A DNA stretch of 64,000 nucleotides from Bretschneidera sinensis (lineage: Eukaryota; Streptophyta; Magnoliopsida; Brassicales; Akaniaceae): positions 23,657,290 through 23,721,289 of the forward strand of contig CM043705.1 in NCBI GenBank assembly GCA_023935145.1, in the 5' to 3' direction. The first letter of the stretch is position 1, and the number at the start of each line of letters is the position of its first letter. Positions 45,193 through 56,479 of this stretch are shown one piece after another. Position numbers and translations under genes: made by a program. The notes beneath the pieces were generated by a model. It was not told where the DNA came from, did no database searches, and saw nothing but the letters and a program-made list of their open reading frames with translations.

Positions 45193-48100
45193 TCAAGCTT
45201 CTTTCCTAGTTATCCTGTATTTAACAAGGAAATAACAGTTAAGAGAGCGCATGGTCCTATGATTGGGAAAGAAACATTCAACATGAAATCTGAAACCTCA
45301 ATAACATTAGTACTGCAGTGGTAACTAATCCTAGAATCAACCTTCTTATAATACTAAGGTACCAATCTCAAGGCACATGTATTTTCATAAAAGCAAGAGC
45401 GTTGACACAGTTGAGCAGGAAAACACTCCTGAGATCACTAGATTTCATGATAGAAACTATTGATTGATAGTACAACATTCTCACCTGAAGCAATTAATTC
45501 CCAGTGCTGTTGTGATTTCATGAATGACAGATGTGGCGAAGTGTAAATAGAGTGACACTGTTATTCAGAGAATGAGAATTATCAGAAACAAAACATAAAA
45601 TATAGCAGCATATAACACAAATTATGCATCTCAAACAATCAAGATAAAAAATTTAAAACAAAAATTGAGAATTAACTCTAAATTAATCACAGTAAACCAA
45701 CTACAGCAATATAATAGCCTGCAACACTAATACTTAATTTCTTTCCTTTATGATGGTCTGGAAGGTGTATTCCCCCACATAAGAAAATGCTTATTCCCCC
45801 ACTATTATCAATAATCAAAAGTAAAACAAGGCACAATTTGTGCACCTGTAAATACACAGTAGCCAAGAAGAACCCAGAACTCATCAACTAAAGGAATCCG
45901 CAATAAAAAGCGAACAAAAAGGCATCATAATATGAAAATAACTGACAGAAGAATGGCTGAAATGATATGACCAATTTAATAGCTCAACAAGTAAAGTTAA
46001 AGTACCACATACCCATCATTCAATCTGGCTGTGAGAGAATTTGCAATGGCAAGGGGAAGATACAGCAGTGACTGCATAAAATAGAACGTTTCAAACTTAC
46101 AATCCAACTTTTTTTTTTTTTTTGGAGGGGGGGGGGGGGGGTGGGTTGGGACTTTGAGAAAGATAATGTGTTAACATTTATATAAACCATGTATTGTGAT
46201 CAAACACTTCAAAAAGAGGGGAAAGATAAAAGTCTTCTCCAGTTATATTTGAAACATAAATGAATGGCAGCATTGCCTCCTTAAAAAATGAACAGAAAAC
46301 TTACAATTATGTCTCCCACGCATGAAACAAAATTAGAAAAATAAAGCAATGGTTTTCTTAGGAAAAAAAAATCCACAGTGCCTTGTTCAATGAATTTAAG
46401 AAAAGGAAAAAAAATAGCTCCAAAATACTCATTAGAAAACAAGCATAAGCATTGTTTATAATAAGATACTACATACCATGCACATGTTAGTTTTCAGTCC
46501 CTTAGGCTCAACACACAAGTGAGCCAAAATCATTCTCCCCTGTCAAAATAGCTTCCATTAGCAACAATATATTTGATTATTGTTTATCACAGTAGTGGTC
46601 GGTAAAAGGTACTCCGTATTAAATTACAAGCTGAAGCACTAATTGTGACAAGAGTAAAAAGAAACCATATAGCCCATAGATAAACATGATACAGCCTAGT
46701 ACACATAGCTATAAGACATATAATTGTACACATGCATAAAAGCCAATTAAATGCACGAATACATCGAACAAATAAGATAAACAAATGATTGGCCCCAAAA
46801 AACAGGTAAGGTGCCAACAGGCCCACCACAAGAAGCAAAACACTAGATTGCTTGGCAAGCCCCTAGGAACCCAATAAAAACTTAAAAACCTCAAAAGATA
46901 CAGTCAAATAAACATGCATATCTTACCACAAGGAACCCAAATGCAAGTCCAGTTCCCAATATAACTAAATGTGGATAGTTCGCAATTAGATCAGATGGAG
47001 ACAGATAATCCCTGCATAAGTAATAAGATCCCATATGAGGCCCAATTGAACATCAAGAGTTAAATCCGGGTAAAACATATGGCAGGAATTCACCATACCA
47101 AACAAGAACTCCTCCCAGGAGCACAACAAAAGGATAAAGCTGACAAGAAGAATAACAAATCATTAGCTAAGCATACCCAGAATTAGGAAACAAGTATGTT
47201 AAATGTTAAAAGGTTACCATAGCCAACGCCAGTAACATGCTTCCTTTTCTAGCCTGAACAACCTTATAGACATTGCTTACACTGTAAAAAAACCAAAGAA
47301 ATACATAAGGGAAGTTCAACCTGATCTTCACCAAATAGGTTCAACGAATTCACAAATGTGAGACAATCGTCGTTTAACATTAAATGTACAGATAGAAAAA
47401 GAATGTTCTAAATATATAGGTTGTTGCAATTTTTATAAGGTCTCTCACTCTCTCACACTAACCTTTTCGGAACAGATGAGCCATATATTTCCAAAAATCC
47501 AGATTTAAACAAGAAAATAAATGAAAATGCAAGTAAAACATGAATATGTAAATCTCGGTTCAGCACATCAATACTATGCTCTGCAGATTTACATTAAGCC
47601 CATAATAAATAAGTACATCGCGAACAGTTTCAACAAGGGACATCAATCTAAAAGTGATTTGACAACACTTGCAAACATCTTAAATAAAAGCCTCCGACGT
47701 AATATGAATACACAAGCCAGCCTAAAATTGTACTTGCACCATATAGGATAATAGAAAAGCACTTATTATTGTAGATATAACAGCAAAAGCTATCATTAAA
47801 AACAGGACTGCTCTGTATGTCGTGATTTCTGAAGTCAAGAAAGCAAAAGAAGTAAAGGAAATCAACTCCTCATAAAAACACGACCCAGGTCAAGTTAATA
47901 AAAAGGTCTAAATGGCAAGCAACTGAAAAACAAAGGCTAGGAGGAACAAACTGCCAGTTTTGAAAAGTAGTCCAGCTGCAGAAATGATATATCAACAATC
48001 AAGTATTAAGAAGTTTCCAGTAATAGATCACGAAGATGACAAATTACAATGCAATCTAAAATTTGATAAGCGATTTCCAGGAATTTATATATATTTACTT

Positions 48101-48249
48101 CTCATTGCCAGGAAAGAAAAAGAAATATAGAAATGTCTGCATATATATATACAAAATTACAATGCAGTTTAAAATTTGATAGGTGATTTCCAGGAACTTA
48201 AATATATTTACTACTCATTACCAGGAAAAAAAAATAAGAAATATAGAAA

Positions 48250-48311
<62 letters not shown>

Positions 48312-51300
48312 CACACGCACACACAGAAAATGTGCCTGATATTATGCCTCTGTATGTAAGCAGGATAGAATGTACAATAAAATTTCTCAAATACGGAATG
48401 CATTCTCTCACATGGCTTAATTATAGGACAGCATGTGTTGTGCTAGTCCAATTCAATGGACCATGATCCTCTCCATTTGAGAAATGAAATGGAGTCAAGT
48501 TTATGGTGAAATTGAATGTCACATCATCAATTAGAGCATATTTAAATTCATATTTGTCATGATGACATTCAATCTCATCATAAACTTGACCTCCATTTAA
48601 TTTCTTTAGTAGAGAGGATCGTGCTGCCAATTCAATAACCAGTACTCCCTGAAAACTAACAGGTGAAACACCATTTCAGCTGCATGAAAGAGACACTATC
48701 ATTAGTGAGAAAGACAATGTTAAAACCTAAAGCATCAAGCAAATCCATTCTAGATGTTCTCTAGGCCAATGTTCTACACTACCATAACATTAAAAATATA
48801 AGACTATAATAGAAAAATTAATTAACAGACATGCATTCACCAAGCACATATACTTGTATGATTATCTTGTACAAAATACAAATAGTAGAAAGATATAAAC
48901 ATCTCATTAAGAAAAAACTCATGAGTACTCTTTTAGAGCTAGTGTGTTGTTAATTTTATATGTAATCATCTCCTTTCCCCATCCCTCAGTGTTTTTTTTT
49001 TTTTAATAAATTCTCAAAAAAAAAAAAAAAACTCACGCAATTAAATATTTAAGACATTTTTATAATATAACATCGCCATAGAATTCTCTAAACTGACTTC
49101 ATAAGAACTATGCAAAATGACACAATGTAAAGTCTATATCTCATAACAAAATGCAAAAAAGAGAAACCACGACTTTCTGCTAAAGATATTCAATATTTTA
49201 GAAGCCTGCTTATTCAGTTTCAATTAAAAAGTGATTGTTTGGTGTAAACAATCAAGTATCACAAAGCTTACCGGCATTCTAAACCCACATTGTTCGTGTC
49301 AACTATTAAAGGAATTCAAAAAAATAATTAAGTTATATTGTATGTTCATTTGATTTGGAATAGGGTTGTTTCCTTTCTTCTCTTTGGGCTTCAGCCACAG
49401 GAGTTTTTATGATATTTCTTAAAGCGATATGCAGAGGGCTATTTTGATGTAGTCTCCTTTTTTATTCCTCCTCTTTTGTACTTTTTTCTATTAATGAATT
49501 TATTTTTCTATAAAAAAAAGTATGTTCAGTATAACAGATAATGCTGTTCTTACCACTAATAAATGGCACCCAACTTAAAAAGGGCAAAGACTTCCCAAAC
49601 TGCTGAGCCCACCACTCAGCACCTTTAAAAGAAAAGAACTTCAATAACTATTAACCAGAAAATAGAAAAATATAATGAAAAAAGAATATGAAAAATAAAC
49701 ATAATGCAAGATTTTATAATTTCCAAAGAAATGTTTCACAATATGGCTTTTCAAGGCCAGGACAGCAGATTATGCACAGAAGAAGCATACCAACAATGGA
49801 TGTAAAGAAGTGGCACACATATATCAGTGCGAGACCTTCTGTAGGTCCATTGATTACTGGTCGAATAAGTGTATTGGTAAAATAGCTGGGTAAACGAAAA
49901 ATTGAAACAAATATCAGTATTGCTAACATATTCCAACTCCAATACAATGACATAAATCAAAGTCAATGAGAACGGTTGCCAACGAAACCATGGTTAGAAA
50001 CATAAGTCCTTTCTATAATTTTACATGGAGAGGCTACAGTGATAAAAGAGATTCATCTAAAAAATATAAACAAAACCCCTCATATCCAGGGTCAGAGAGC
50101 AAACATCCTTCTCAACAAGCATTGCAAATTTTCTCAAACACCAGGACGGGGAACACCGGGTGGGGGCGGGGGGTGGCGGCTTGAAGCATTGAACTGGGAA
50201 AGATGAGGAGAAATAAAAGAGAAGTTCATAGAGAATCAACAGAAAAGATCATATAACTGAACAGGCTTATATTGCATTATATTGTTTTTTTAGTTCGAAG
50301 AAAATAAAAAACTACTGTCTCAGATCACTCACTGTTCCCATGTTGCTCCATAAAATGGAACAGCAGAAATAACCCAGAACCAGAAGGTGTCTCTTCCACA
50401 CATGGCAGTGCTTCCGAATGCCATGCTTTCAAACTGTAGACCATAACAAAAACATGTTCAAAGAACTGCACCAGCAATGGATACATCATAACAAGAAAAG
50501 ATGGTAAATACATACCGCACATGCAAGTGCATCACACCCTGCAATAAATTGGGAACACCAAGAGATATGTTTCATCAATATTTACCAATCAACTACATAG
50601 TAACTAATGGACAAAAGACATAACAAGGAGAAATTACCATGGTCAAAAAGCTCGCCCAATAGGCTAGAGGAATTTGTCCGACGTGCTTGCTTCCCATCAA
50701 CGGCATCAAAAGTCTAGCACATAGTAATTAAGAGCTCAAACAGAGCCGTACCGTAATACAAAATGAGCATTAACACATGCACAGAATGGAGTTGATAAAA
50801 CTGCCAGAAAGAAATAGAAGCAAACCTGATATAAAAATAGAAGTAATCCATGCACAAAATGAACCCACCATGGGGGAGCTGAATCCAAATGAGGTGAATA
50901 TATCTGACAGAAAAGAATCAGAATGAGATGAAAACATCTGATACACATCATTACTGAATGAATATGGTTTCCTTTCTGAACTATGTTGATATCATCTAAC
51001 ACTAAACCATTATCTTTGTTGGTAGGTTTTACAAAAGAATTTTATCAGAATAATACCACAAATGCTCACCCTCGCTCCCTCTCCCGCAAACACCTGTGTT
51101 CGTGCACATGCAGAGAGAGGAACCAGGTGGCTCCCTCCCTCCTCTAAACTTCCCAGATCAGAACTTTCAGGATATCAGATGTGCAACACTAATTTTCTTC
51201 CAATTAACCCGTCATTGATCAGGAGATTCAGGACTCTCTCTCCCTCCTCTCTCTCATTTCCCCCACCGTATGTGTGTGTATGACTGTATGAGCACAAACA

Positions 51301-53281
51301 CAGGGAAAAGGATCAGATAAAATGGTTCCCTCCCTCATCTAAACTACCCAGATCAGAATTTCCAGTACATCAGCTGCAATACTATTCTTCTTCCAAGTGA
51401 CCCATCAATGATAAAGAATCTCTCTATCTCACACACGCATCCCCTCCAACACGTGTGTGTGCGCGCACAAACACAGAAAAGATTCAGACAAATGGCTCAC
51501 TCCCTCCTCTAAACTTCCCAGACCAGAATTTCCGCTACATCAGGTGCAATACTAATTTCCCCCAACTAACCCATCAATGATCACGACTTTCTCTCCCCCC
51601 CCCCCCCTCCCGGGTCTCTTCTCCACACAACAGACGCGTATGCACACACAAACACAGAAATCAATTAGACAAATGGCTCCCAGACCAGAATTTTCAGTAC
51701 ATCAAGTGCAATACTAGATCTCTTCCAACTAACCCATCAATGATTAGGACTCTCTCGCGCACCAATGATCAGGATTGGTCTCTCACATCAATTGTAAGGA
51801 CTGGAATAATGTGAACATCATAGTGACCAATAATAAGCATTTTGTGGTTCAAAAAGAACATATGAATTTGAAATTAAAGAATACAACAACGGAGAAATTC
51901 CACTCACATAGCCAAGCAGCGCAGATATGGCCAAGAACATAAATCCCGTAAGTGTTATCTGAAAAACCAAATACATAAGTAGCTGTGAAGAAAAAATAAA
52001 TAGCAAAACCTAATATCATAAATCAAATTAGCAAGAAAGTATTTGTCATACCATGTTTGGTCTGGAGAAGATCCAGTAGCAAATACAAACAAACAGTCAC
52101 AGAGAATAGTGTCAGCAAATGTCATTGAGAATATCCTAAACTCGCAAAAATAAAATGATTAACAAAGTATACGCAAGTAGTTTTCAAATTGAAAAAACTT
52201 CTAAAAAATGTGAACTTTTCACTCTTATATGTCTGGAATATTAGCATGAAGTACTTAAACTGAAACAAATTCCAAAGAATGCTAAAAGCTTTTTTTACAG
52301 GTTTGGGATAAGAAATAGGAGAGTAACGAAAAACATCCCTAACTTCTAAGCCAAAAGCAACAAACACAAGAGCATGAGAAATAGCCCTAATAACAATCCA
52401 CAACCATAAATGGGCTGCCATCCCCTTGATGCCTTTTAATATGTTTTTCTGTTCCTATTCAAAAAACAATCCACAACCTACTGACCTAGTATTGGATAAA
52501 TTATAAATAACTACAATATATTTAAAGATGAGCACACCAAAATGTTAAAACCCAGAGAAACTAATACCGAAATTTTCCCAGCTGAACTTAAACACCATTT
52601 TAAGGCCAACCCAAAAGATAATAAAAATGTCAAATTTTGAGATATAAGAGCATACGATATTGATGAATAAAGATTAATGCTCATCTAACTTGAAGGAGTT
52701 TGCGCTTCAGGAAAGAATCTGACTTGGACCATCTACAAAGAAAGCTGACAATAACAGCAAAGAAGATGAAGCAACATACACTCCCAAACGTAGAACAATC
52801 TAGCCAATGCCAATGTGGCATTGTGATCACACCTTAGCAAACCATTTCTGGCCTCAATCATAAAGTTCGCTATTTGTGGATTCTACCAAACATTTAGACA
52901 CTTCAGTTGAAGTTCAGTCAACAACACTTCACAAGATCATCAGTTGTATTTATTTTCAACAGCATGAATTTATGAATTTGGTTACAATTATTATCTATGG
53001 GATGTGTGTGCATGGCATTACAATTAATCCAATATGCTAAAGCTAAAGACTTAATAAAAATTACAAGAACACCTAAGAAGTTAATCAATATAATAATCAA
53101 TTGAACATTGCTATGATGCGAAAGGGTACCCAGAGAGCACTTACGGCATCCAAAGCGGGAAGAAATTGACGCAGCGACTCCAAAAGGGTTGCAACACATA
53201 TTTGGCAAGGTATGAGTGATCTACACTACTATACTTGTATCTATGGAGTGCTGCTACACCATGTGTCCCTATATATCCCAT
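45193..53281 (-). CDS. AAPT1: Aminoalcoholphosphotransferase (choline/ethanolaminephosphotransferase)
   Basis: A membrane enzyme that moves phosphocholine or phosphoethanolamine from its CDP form to diacylglycerol, the last step of the Kennedy pathway in the ER. Eighteen coding exons are placed by homology: 53281-53145, 52061-52052, 51958-51908, 50903-50826, 50713-50638, 50538-50516, 50433-50333, 49885-49791, 49622-49554, 47828-about 47764, about 47282-47218, 47139-47099, 47011-46927, 46539-46477, 46071-46013, 45898-45846, 45557-45485, 45214-45193. The ends match plant AAPTs ([24 protein letters not shown]-stop), about 389 residues. The CDP-alcohol phosphotransferase signature D-G-x2-A-R-x8-G-x3-D-x3-D is intact across exons 5-6 ([20 protein letters not shown], then GCD). 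Many hydrophobic segments are present. Two junctions (exons 10/11, and before exon 16) lack a frame-keeping GT-AG pair, so it may be mutated or misread. Confidence 0.93.
46111..46146. repeat. Poly-T/poly-G run in an AAPT intron
   Basis: About 15 T, GGA, then about 16 G lie between exons 14 and 15. A run this long is prone to sequencing error and slippage. Confidence 0.85.
48041..48270. repeat. 113-bp tandem duplication in AAPT intron 9
   Basis: A unit beginning AAATTACAATGCA and containing GATTTCCAGGAA and AAATATAGAAATGT occurs at 48041-48153 and again from 48154. The second copy runs into the dinucleotide repeat. Confidence 0.75.
48251..48326. repeat. Compound (GT)n(AT)n(AC)n microsatellite
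   Basis: (GT)6, then about 18 AT units, then an interrupted AT/AC tract. The arrangement is nearly palindromic and could form a hairpin. It lies in AAPT intron 9. Confidence 0.9.
51062..51790. repeat. Minisatellite in AAPT intron 3
   Basis: About four diverged units of 150-190 bp. Each has TCTAAACT(T/A)CCCAGA, a TTTCCAGTACATCAG-like block, AACCCATCAATGAT and a CTCTCTC/CACACA-rich part with GTGTGTGCGCGC or C13 runs. Unit starts lie near 51,120, 51,325, 51,495 and 51,670. No coding signal. Confidence 0.75.
52052..52061 (-). other. AAPT1: 10-nt micro-exon of AAPT
   Basis: ACCAAACATG on the minus strand is preceded by CTCCAG and followed by GTATGA. Joined to exon 1 (ending ATGCC) and exon 3 (starting ATAACA) it encodes exactly the conserved WMPPNMITLTG. 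Omitting it would lose PNM and shift the frame. Confidence 0.88.
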
Positions 53282-53574
53282 TCTTTTGCTAATTCAATGA
53301 GATTCTCGTCTCCAGAGACCAATTACATATCAGTATAACCTGCTAAAATTGAATAGAAACTGTGCGATTCGTCTAATTGAAGCATCTAGGTTGTGCCAAT
53401 AATGTCTAAAACAATAAAATAAACATGCCCAATAAAGTAAAAGGAATGCTACAAAATTTAGTAGACATAAATTGAACAGAAACTCATGTTAAAAGATGAG
53501 CAGTACATTCACTTTTCGATCAAATAGAAGAGATTCCAAAAAATTTGGAAATATTTATAGAAACTACAAGTGGC

Positions 53575-53612
53575 TAATTGGTGGGGCGGGGCCGGGCGGG
53601 GCGAGCACGGGC
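53575..53612. other. GC-rich patch in AT-rich upstream region
   Basis: GGTGGGGCGGGGCCGGGCGG followed by GGCGAGCACGGG stands out from its AT-rich surroundings, just upstream of the AAPT start codon (probably in the 5' intron). It may belong to a small dispersed repeat (about 53,490-53,740). Role unknown. Confidence 0.5.
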
Positions 53613-54163
53613 AGTACATTGCGACTTGCAGGACAACTTGTACAGGCCAAAAATGCCCGTTTCCCAATGGGTCCAATTTTTCCATACACAAACCCAGCCC
53701 ATTTAACATGGTGGATCCGCGGTAACTAGTTAAGTTTCTTCTAATACATAACATATTCAATATTTTTCCTCATTTAAACAATATTCCACATTGGGAAATG
53801 ACTACATGATAAAAGCTTAAAATCAAAGGCAACCAAATTGTGCATTGCCACATTAGGAGCTGCAAAATGAATATTAGCTCAAAGTTTTTGTTCCTGCCAA
53901 CGTTGTCAAGGCAGACAAATTATCAGGGATAGCCATCCAAAACTAGCATGCTAACTCTACAGTTAAATAGAAGAAGAAATGCAATTTAAAGAAGAAAAAT
54001 TTAAACCTTATAGAGTTATAGCTGGTGTTAATATCACTGACATAACCTACCCTAATCCGGAACTGCATGCCAAGATAATGATTCAAAAGGTCATGAAATT
54101 TCAAGGCAAATATATCAGACAGAAATCATTGAGATAAATTATTTTCAAAAATAGCTGCATAAA

Positions 54164-54750
54164 GTTTCTGGGTTGCTGCAATGTAATTGCACGAATATCA
54201 TTAGCTGCCACTTGGCATTACATTAAGAGGTAGGAGAATCACCTAACCACATGTTATTCAAGTATGTATAACTAACATAAGAAAAGACATTTTTTTATAG
54301 AAAAAAAAATCGTTAATGAATTAAATAGCCAACTTTGCCACAGAGAAGCCCTCACTTACATGGTTAACAAACCATATAGTCAACACAGCAAACGCCTGGA
54401 CTACATGACCAATTAAAAATATTGCTCACCGACCAGACTAACACTCTGTTTCTGGGTTGCTACAATGTAATTGCATGGATATCAGTAGCCGCCACTTGAC
54501 ATTACATTAAGAGGTAAAGAGAATCACATAACCACATGTTGTCCTAAGGCCATATAAATTCAGGGTATGTATAACCAACATAAGAGAAGACCTTTTTTAA
54601 CAAGAAAAAAAAGAATTATTAGTGAATTAAAGAACCAACTTTGCCATAGAGCCGAACCCGCTTGCATTGTTAACAAGCCATATAGGCAACACAGCAAACA
54701 CTTGGACTACATTACCAATTAAAAATATTGCTCGCCGATCAGACTAACAC
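54164..54750. repeat. Tandem duplication of about 285-300 bp upstream of AAPT
   Basis: Two units begin GTTTCTGGGTTGCT (54164 and 54448). They share CATTACATTAAGAGGTA, the AACCACATGTTGT-like block and the end block ACCAATTAAAAATATTGCTC. The second unit abuts a Harbinger-like element at about 54,745. Confidence 0.75.
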
Positions 54751-55985
54751 TTCGTTTGGTATGAGCTTAAGTATAGAATTTAGTTCATTTACAAATAAAG
54801 TGGCCCACAATTCATTTACATATCAACTGGCCTATAATTCATTTACAAACGAATTCACACTTCATTTTCAAATATTGAGACTAGAATTCATTTGCAAGTG
54901 AAATCAATTTCATGTGTGGTATAGTTTTACGTCAACTGTAGAATTAAAAGAAATTTTATGTTTAGAATCAACTAAGAAATCAATTCATTACTAATGAAAT
55001 GGCATTGGTTTTCTCTCTAAGTAGAAATCAAATGCATTAAACTCATATCTACCTTTAAATAAGGATAAAATCTGCCCCCACGGTTCAAAATTTATGGGGA
55101 AACCGCGGAGCCCTTGTTGGACCAAATACTCATTCTCAAGTTTTATTATTACCCTAACGACTTGATGAAAATGTCGGTTAATAGTTTCCCCATTTGTAGT
55201 GCGATTCCTTACATTGTGTGACAAATTTTGCAAAAATTTTGCAACTTGCTCCTTAACACCATTGAATTTGTTGCCTTGAGAATATTTTTCTGTCTTAAGA
55301 CTGACAAGTATTTGGAACCCAAATTGGTCCATCCAAATGATGTTATGGGAATTCTTAGTTGTTTCTATTTTGCATCATTAGTTCTTGCCTAACACAATAT
55401 CTATTAGCACTAGGTTCCGTTGGTAACCTCTCAATTCGATTAAGATATCAATATAAGCGAATCAAATACACCAAATACCCGGAATATCCAACTAAAGCTT
55501 ATATTACTTTCCTTTCTTTGTTCATCATATTGCCTACACAAGTAACATTTGATGAAGTACTCACACAAATTTTTTTTGATAAGTCAAACATTAGGAAAAT
55601 AATAAGCACACAAAATTGCGAATAAAGCAATATAGCCCAATATCATCAATTGTAGACCGTAGAAGTTGGCACTCATAATCATAGACAATCAATTTAAGCA
55701 TAAAAGTAAAAAATACCACCAAAACAAACAATCGCATTAACATCAACATTCGATGAAATTGTACCGAAGATTGGAGAGCTGGAGGACTGGGGTGGTGGAT
55801 GTAATGACTTTTTGCGTTCCTTGAACCTTGAAGCTGGAGCTGGCGAGAGAGGGAGAGATAACAGAGATAGAGAAGAGCGAGAGACGTTAAAGAGACCTAT
55901 GAATTCAAGGCTTTATTAGCAAACCAAATACAGTAAGTAACCAATGGAATTCCAAATGAATTGGAATTCCAAGAAACTGTGGAAT
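54745..55985 (-). mobile_element. PIF/Harbinger-type DNA transposon remnant
   Basis: The minus-strand frame at 54991-55332 reads EQVAKFLQNLSHNVRNRTTN, then GETINRHFHQVVRVIIKL. This matches the N-terminal half of plant PIF/Harbinger (ALP1-like) transposases (xxVAxFLxxLxHxxxNRTxxxxFxRSGETxSRxFxxVLxA). The DDE region is missing. The left end CACTTCGTTTGGTATGAG and the right end GCCAAACAC are each bounded by TAA, as expected for a 3-bp target duplication, but the inverted repeats match weakly. The surrounding sequence carries repeats of TTCATTTACAAA, shared with MITE-like DNA at 57.7-59.1 kb. Confidence 0.6.
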
Positions 55986-56410
55986 TCATTAAAGCCAAAC
56001 ACTAAAGCTCCACACATTGCATCAAGGAGCAACCCACCTCCTCTTTTCTTAATTTGACGAGAACAATCGCAAAAAGAAGGGCCAATTTCAATATAAATTA
56101 TAAAAATAAAATCATGCAGTTAGCAATATCAGTGCATTAAGGGACAAAAAACAAGAGATTCCAAAAATGTTGGATAGATTTATCAATAGATTCCAAACAA
56201 AAACCTTTATCACTACCAAAAGAAAAAAAAAAACACAAAGACAGAGACAGAAACAACCCAACGCAGAGACATAAAATCATAGATCGGTTACGATAGAGAA
56301 TGGATCTGGAAGTGAAAAGCATGAACGAAACGATGAGCATATTTGACTAGCAAAGCACGAGAAACAAAATGAGGAAAAAATTAAGATAAAAATTAACCAT
56401 TCCATTATAC

Positions 56411-56470
56411 CTTTTCGATCAGCAGAGACTGCGAGAGAGAGACTGAGAAATAATTGTGAGGAACAAAGTG
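56411..56470 (-). other. AAPT1: Probable 5' non-coding exon of AAPT
   Basis: On the minus strand a CT-rich stretch (CAGTCTCTCTCTCGCAGTCT) ends in GATCGAAAAG followed by a good donor, GTATAA (56410). Plant AAPT genes can have an intron in the 5' untranslated region. The next exon would start shortly before the ATG at 53281. A second CT-rich stretch near 55,780-55,890 is an alternative leader. Confidence 0.4.
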
Positions 56471-56479
56471 AAAAAGGGA

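Noticed and set aside
45687..46838. Short ORFs at 45687-45887 and 46587-46894 as separate genes
   Set aside because: They overlap AAPT exons or introns in other frames and lack starts or motifs of their own. The 45687 ORF is partly exon 16 read through its borders.
48176..48466. ORFs rich in YIYIYI around 48.2-48.4 kb, 58.5 kb and 60.1 kb
   Set aside because: They are translations of AT dinucleotide repeats, not genes.
51062..51283. 73-codon ORF at the start of the intronic minisatellite
   Set aside because: It lies in repeat units within an AAPT intron. The frame is not conserved between units.
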